Part shown: piece after piece, positions 61,329 through 64,000 of the stretch
Numbering within the stretch: position 1 is the stretch's first letter
How the letters are laid out: the number at the start of each line of letters is the position of its first letter
Source of the DNA: Bacteroidota bacterium
GTDB lineage: Bacteria > Bacteroidota > Bacteroidia > Bacteroidales > Lentimicrobiaceae
Reading direction: 5' to 3'
DNA: 64,000 bases
Assembly (NCBI GenBank): GCA_009773455.1
Contig: WSXU01000015.1
Span: 1 to 64,000 of the forward strand
Position numbers and translations under genes: made by a program
Notes under the pieces: generated by a model
What the model saw: the letters and a program-made list of their open reading frames with translations, nothing else
What the model was told of the DNA's origin: nothing
The model's database searches: none

Positions 61329-64000
61329 CTAGAAATCCAGGCTAAGTGAAATATAAAAGACAGGCTTATTAACAACCATATCTTCAATTCCCCAGGCATA
61401 ATCGGCCCTGAGATAATAACCGAGCAACCGGGACCTGGCTCCGAATCCAAGCCCCCCCACCAACGGTTGGCGCTGTTCACGCACTGTAATTAAAAGTCCG
61501 CCCTGTCGGATAACCCGGGTAAACAGGGCATTGTCGTCAGAATATGGTGTTAGCCCTGTCCATGCTGTTCCAAGGTCACCAAAAGCGACCAGCTGGAAGT
61601 TGTTGATGAAGTCTGATCGCAAAGGCCGGTTAGCCAGATAACTGAAAACCGGGAAACGGAGTTCAGAATTTATTACTGCAAAACTGTTCCCATTCCTGAC
61701 ATTCTGATAAAAGCCCCTCATATTGGTAGCAAGGGTCTGGTATGCGTAATTCTGTGTGTAATCTATCGGCGCTTCTGTCGTAAACTTAGGCGTCAGCCAT
61801 GTATCAACCCCACCCATATAATAGATCAGTTTGCTTTTACCGAAAGAAGTGCTCGTGGCAAACCGGTTTGCCCATATGAAATTCCGGTGGATGGGAAGAT
61901 AATGCCTGACATCAAATCCCAATACCGACATATTGGTATTCTTCATGTCACCGTCAATCTGATAATAGTATTCACCGAACAATTTCATTCTCATTCCGTC
62001 GTAGAGGTTTAACCCCAGCGGACGTGTAGCATCGTAGGTCAGTTCTCCCTTAACCGAAGCCCAGTAACGGTTTATGTCAGGCTGACGAAGATTATACTGA
62101 TCCGTTGACATGAATACAGCCCTGTCCTTGCGGAGGGCAAAGGTTCCTTTAAGGCTCAGCAATGGATTGAACGGGTATTTCAGAATGTAGTGCAACTCAT
62201 GGATTCTGAACCTTACGATGGAATACTGGCTTGTTTGTTCAATGGATTGGCGATGGAAGAAGATTTCCCTGTCGAGGCGGTTTTTGAGATTGGCTATGCT
62301 GATGACATACTCATTGTTAACCAGGTTAAAGTCCAGCCTGACCCCGGCAACGATCCTGTAGTCTTCGAGAAGATCCGACAAACCGATTTTAAAAAAAGCA
62401 TTCAGTCCCGGAGTAAGAAATATGGGACCATATCCGCCGGAGAACGGCTGGTAGGAAGAGCTCAGAAAAGTGAAATCAAGCTGGCTGACCAGCTCGTTGA
62501 TCGAATACTCTACATTGTAATTCCTTTGTTTGGGAATCACAAATCCATCCTTAAATACACCTGAATTACCAATGGATTTAGCCCCCGGTTTTGTACTGCC
62601 GCTCCGTGTAATATCGTATTGCTGCAGATTCAGGGCTGTATCTTTTTCAGGAAATTCGGGTTCCCCTACATAAACATTGACGAATTTCTTAATCAACTTC
62701 CTTTCCTCCGGCTTATTCTCCTTCTCCTGAGCAGAGGGTCTGACAATACTCATGGCCAGCATCTTCTGCTCCATATACCGGGTTGGCATGGGTTGTTCAA
62801 CCAGCACATCTGATGTTGACGGTTGATCATACAGGTAAATGGACCGCCGCTGCCCTGCATGGACAATTTCAGCAACTTTGCCCGATCGCCAGGAGGCATC
62901 ATGAGAAACAATGCTTCTGGCATAGTTTGTCATCGGGAATGATTTTGTGAAATACCGGTAGTGGGCTGCTGTATCTACATGGGTAATCACACTGTCGAAC
63001 CCTGCAAGGCAACGGTTTCGTATGCCGTTCTCATCGCTGAGATAGGATAAAAACCCGGGCCTGAATTCAACCGGCTGAAACTCACTGGCATTGGGGGTAT
63101 TGGTGATCCGCCTCAGCGTTTTGTTTTTACCCGTATAATCAAAAACAAAAAGGTCATGATTTGAAGGTAACCCCGTTCTTTCAAGTTTCGGGTCTTCGGC
63201 AAGGGTATCAACAGGGCGGTTTGAGCTGAAAACAATCTCGGTGCTGTTCCTTACAAATGCCGGATTCAGATCATTGTATACATCCCTGGTGATCTGCTCC
63301 GAAGCGGAAGATGCCACATTAAACACAAAAATATCCGATTGCCCCTTTCTGATGGCCGACATCACCAGATTGCGCCCATCGCCCGAATAGGAAAAATCAA
63401 GAATTTTCTGGTATCCGTAAATAAACTGCCAGGTCTTTTTACCGGTCTCAAGGTTGTATTGATAGAACCTGATTTCTCCCTTCTTTTCTGTAATGACAGC
63501 AAGAATCCTGTTTCCAGGATGAAATTCCATTAACGGATAGGTATAATCCGCTTTCTCGTTCAAACGCTGGCCCTGCCTGTAAAGACACCTGGCTTTCTTT
63601 TTGCGGATGTCGTAAAGCCATACCCTGGCCTGACCAGCCTGATTGCTGACCCAGGCCATATACCGGCCATCATCGTTTAACCTGACGCGGTCGTAAACGA
63701 CCTCTTTCTTAACTTTCTTCTGAATTGCAGCAACGGAAGGCAGACTTCGTCCGGCATCCGAATTATTGTATTGTTCCCGGCAGGCATCATACCATTCCTT
63801 TACAAGATTCCTGAAGGATATATTGAGAACATATAAGAAACCGGTTTCAACATTTCTGCTGATTCTTGACAGGTAAATGATGTTGGGAATTGTTTGCTTA
63901 CCATACTTGTCTGCGATGTATTTCCAGATGCTGTGTCCGGCATACATGGCATCTTCACCGGTCAGGTGGTTGAATTTCCGGTAGCGGCCCGATATAATCC
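61329..64000 (-). CDS. TolB-like beta-propeller fused to a BamA-like barrel (N-terminus beyond window)
   Basis: The gene runs off the right edge: the frame stays open from the ATG at 63947 up to base 64000, so at least 17 more codons belong to it. In the visible 889 codons, the first part, with FNHLTGEDAMYAGHSIWKYI, resembles the end of a peptidase-MA-like domain. Residues about 90-360 are PD40/TolB-type propeller blades (LNDDGRYMAWVSN, YSGDGRNLVMSAI, NSTEIVFSSN). The last about 350 residues form a BamA/Omp85-like surface-antigen barrel (FGDLGTAWTGL, VGGLGFGARSRLLGYYLRADYAW, ending ISLSLDF). It is a predicted outer membrane protein. Function is unknown. Confidence 0.8.
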   Translation of the reverse strand, partial: IISGRYRKFNHLTGEDAMYAGHSIWKYIADKYGKQTIPNIIYLSRISRNVETGFLYVLNISFRNLVKEWYDACREQYNNSDAGRSLPSVAAIQKKVKKEVVYDRVRLNDDGRYMAWVSNQAGQARVWLYDIRKKKARCLYRQGQRLNEKADYTYPLMEFHPGNRILAVITEKKGEIRFYQYNLETGKKTWQFIYGYQKILDFSYSGDGRNLVMSAIRKGQSDIFVFNVASSASEQITRDVYNDLNPAFVRNSTEIVFSSNRPVDTLAEDPKLERTGLPSNHDLFVFDYTGKNKTLRRITNTPNASEFQPVEFRPGFLSYLSDENGIRNRCLAGFDSVITHVDTAAHYRYFTKSFPMTNYARSIVSHDASWRSGKVAEIVHAGQRRSIYLYDQPSTSDVLVEQPMPTRYMEQKMLAMSIVRPSAQEKENKPEERKLIKKFVNVYVGEPEFPEKDTALNLQQYDITRSGSTKPGAKSIGNSGVFKDGFVIPKQRNYNVEYSINELVSQLDFTFLSSSYQPFSGGYGPIFLTPGLNAFFKIGLSDLLEDYRIVAGVRLDFNLVNNEYVISIANLKNRLDREIFFHRQSIEQTSQYSIVRFRIHELHYILKYPFNPLLSLKGTFALRKDRAVFMSTDQYNLRQPDINRYWASVKGELTYDATRPLGLNLYDGMRMKLFGEYYYQIDGDMKNTNMSVLGFDVRHYLPIHRNFIWANRFATSTSFGKSKLIYYMGGVDTWLTPKFTTEAPIDYTQNYAYQTLATNMRGFYQNVRNGNSFAVINSELRFPVFSYLANRPLRSDFINNFQLVAFGDLGTAWTGLTPYSDDNALFTRVIRQGGLLITVREQRQPLVGGLGFGARSRLLGYYLRADYAWGIEDMVVNKPVFYISLSLDF

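Overview
The window looks like a chromosomal segment of a Bacteroidota bacterium, probably a Bacteroidales or Marinilabiliales type; this is inference from gene content and promoter style. Three lines of evidence agree. Several secreted proteins end in a type IX secretion (T9SS) sorting domain with the YPNP/HPNP motif. Many genes are preceded by the Bacteroidota promoter element TAnnTTTG and almost none by a Shine-Dalgarno sequence. Several gene families are typical of the phylum: gingipain-like C25 proteases, PorT-like barrels, DUF5916, HMA-AraC regulators and NYN-cold-shock fusions. No tRNA, rRNA, CRISPR array, prophage or intact insertion sequence was found. The only mobile-element trace is a 31-codon piece of a transposase near 7.3 kb.

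Layout. 0-5.3 kb: a large BNR/sortilin-type propeller protein, a small T9SS cargo protein and a universal stress protein, after a stretch of intergenic repeats. 5.3-9.4 kb (minus strand): YgiQ-type radical SAM protein, transposase remnant, DNA-3-methyladenine glycosylase I (tag) and mtnA, separated by repeat-rich spacers. 9.5-14 kb: small envelope proteins, a cold-shock-domain protein with a basic N-terminal extension, and a GH13 lipoprotein. 14.2-19.1 kb (plus): a MarR-GNAT fusion behind a 10-bp inverted repeat, an S41 peptidase and a DUF5916 protein. 19.2-31.6 kb: a mixed region with an NlpE-META lipoprotein, a GH114-like lipoprotein, a tRNA-dihydrouridine synthase, a membrane alpha/beta hydrolase, an HMA-AraC regulator, a two-gene unit of unknown function, three small membrane proteins, a YceI/DODA-type dioxygenase pair and an AraC regulator.

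32-43 kb: a beta-helix T9SS cargo, a YtxH-like helical protein, an LTA-synthase-like phosphotransferase co-transcribed with a membrane-anchored glycerophosphodiesterase, an M20 amidohydrolase, an MsbA-like ABC exporter, rbfA and a LolC/E-like permease. 43-51 kb: two adjacent C25 (gingipain-like) proteases of about 1300 residues each, 14 bp apart, closed by an 18-bp stem hairpin. 51-64 kb: NYN-CSD protein, PorT-like barrel, CAP-domain protein, an OmpR/PhoR-type two-component pair, polyprenyl diphosphate synthase, a COG0731 radical SAM protein, a protein built of exact 25-residue repeats, the B12-dependent ribonucleotide reductase nrdJ, and a TolB-like propeller joined to a BamA-like barrel that runs off the window edge.

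Most of the content is housekeeping and envelope biology. No defence island or complete new multi-gene system was recognised. The best candidates for undescribed biology are the two-gene unit 25554-27124, the 25-residue-repeat protein at 57601, the propeller-barrel fusion at the right edge, the NYN-CSD protein, and the run of leaderless or near-leaderless promoters on RNA-related genes.
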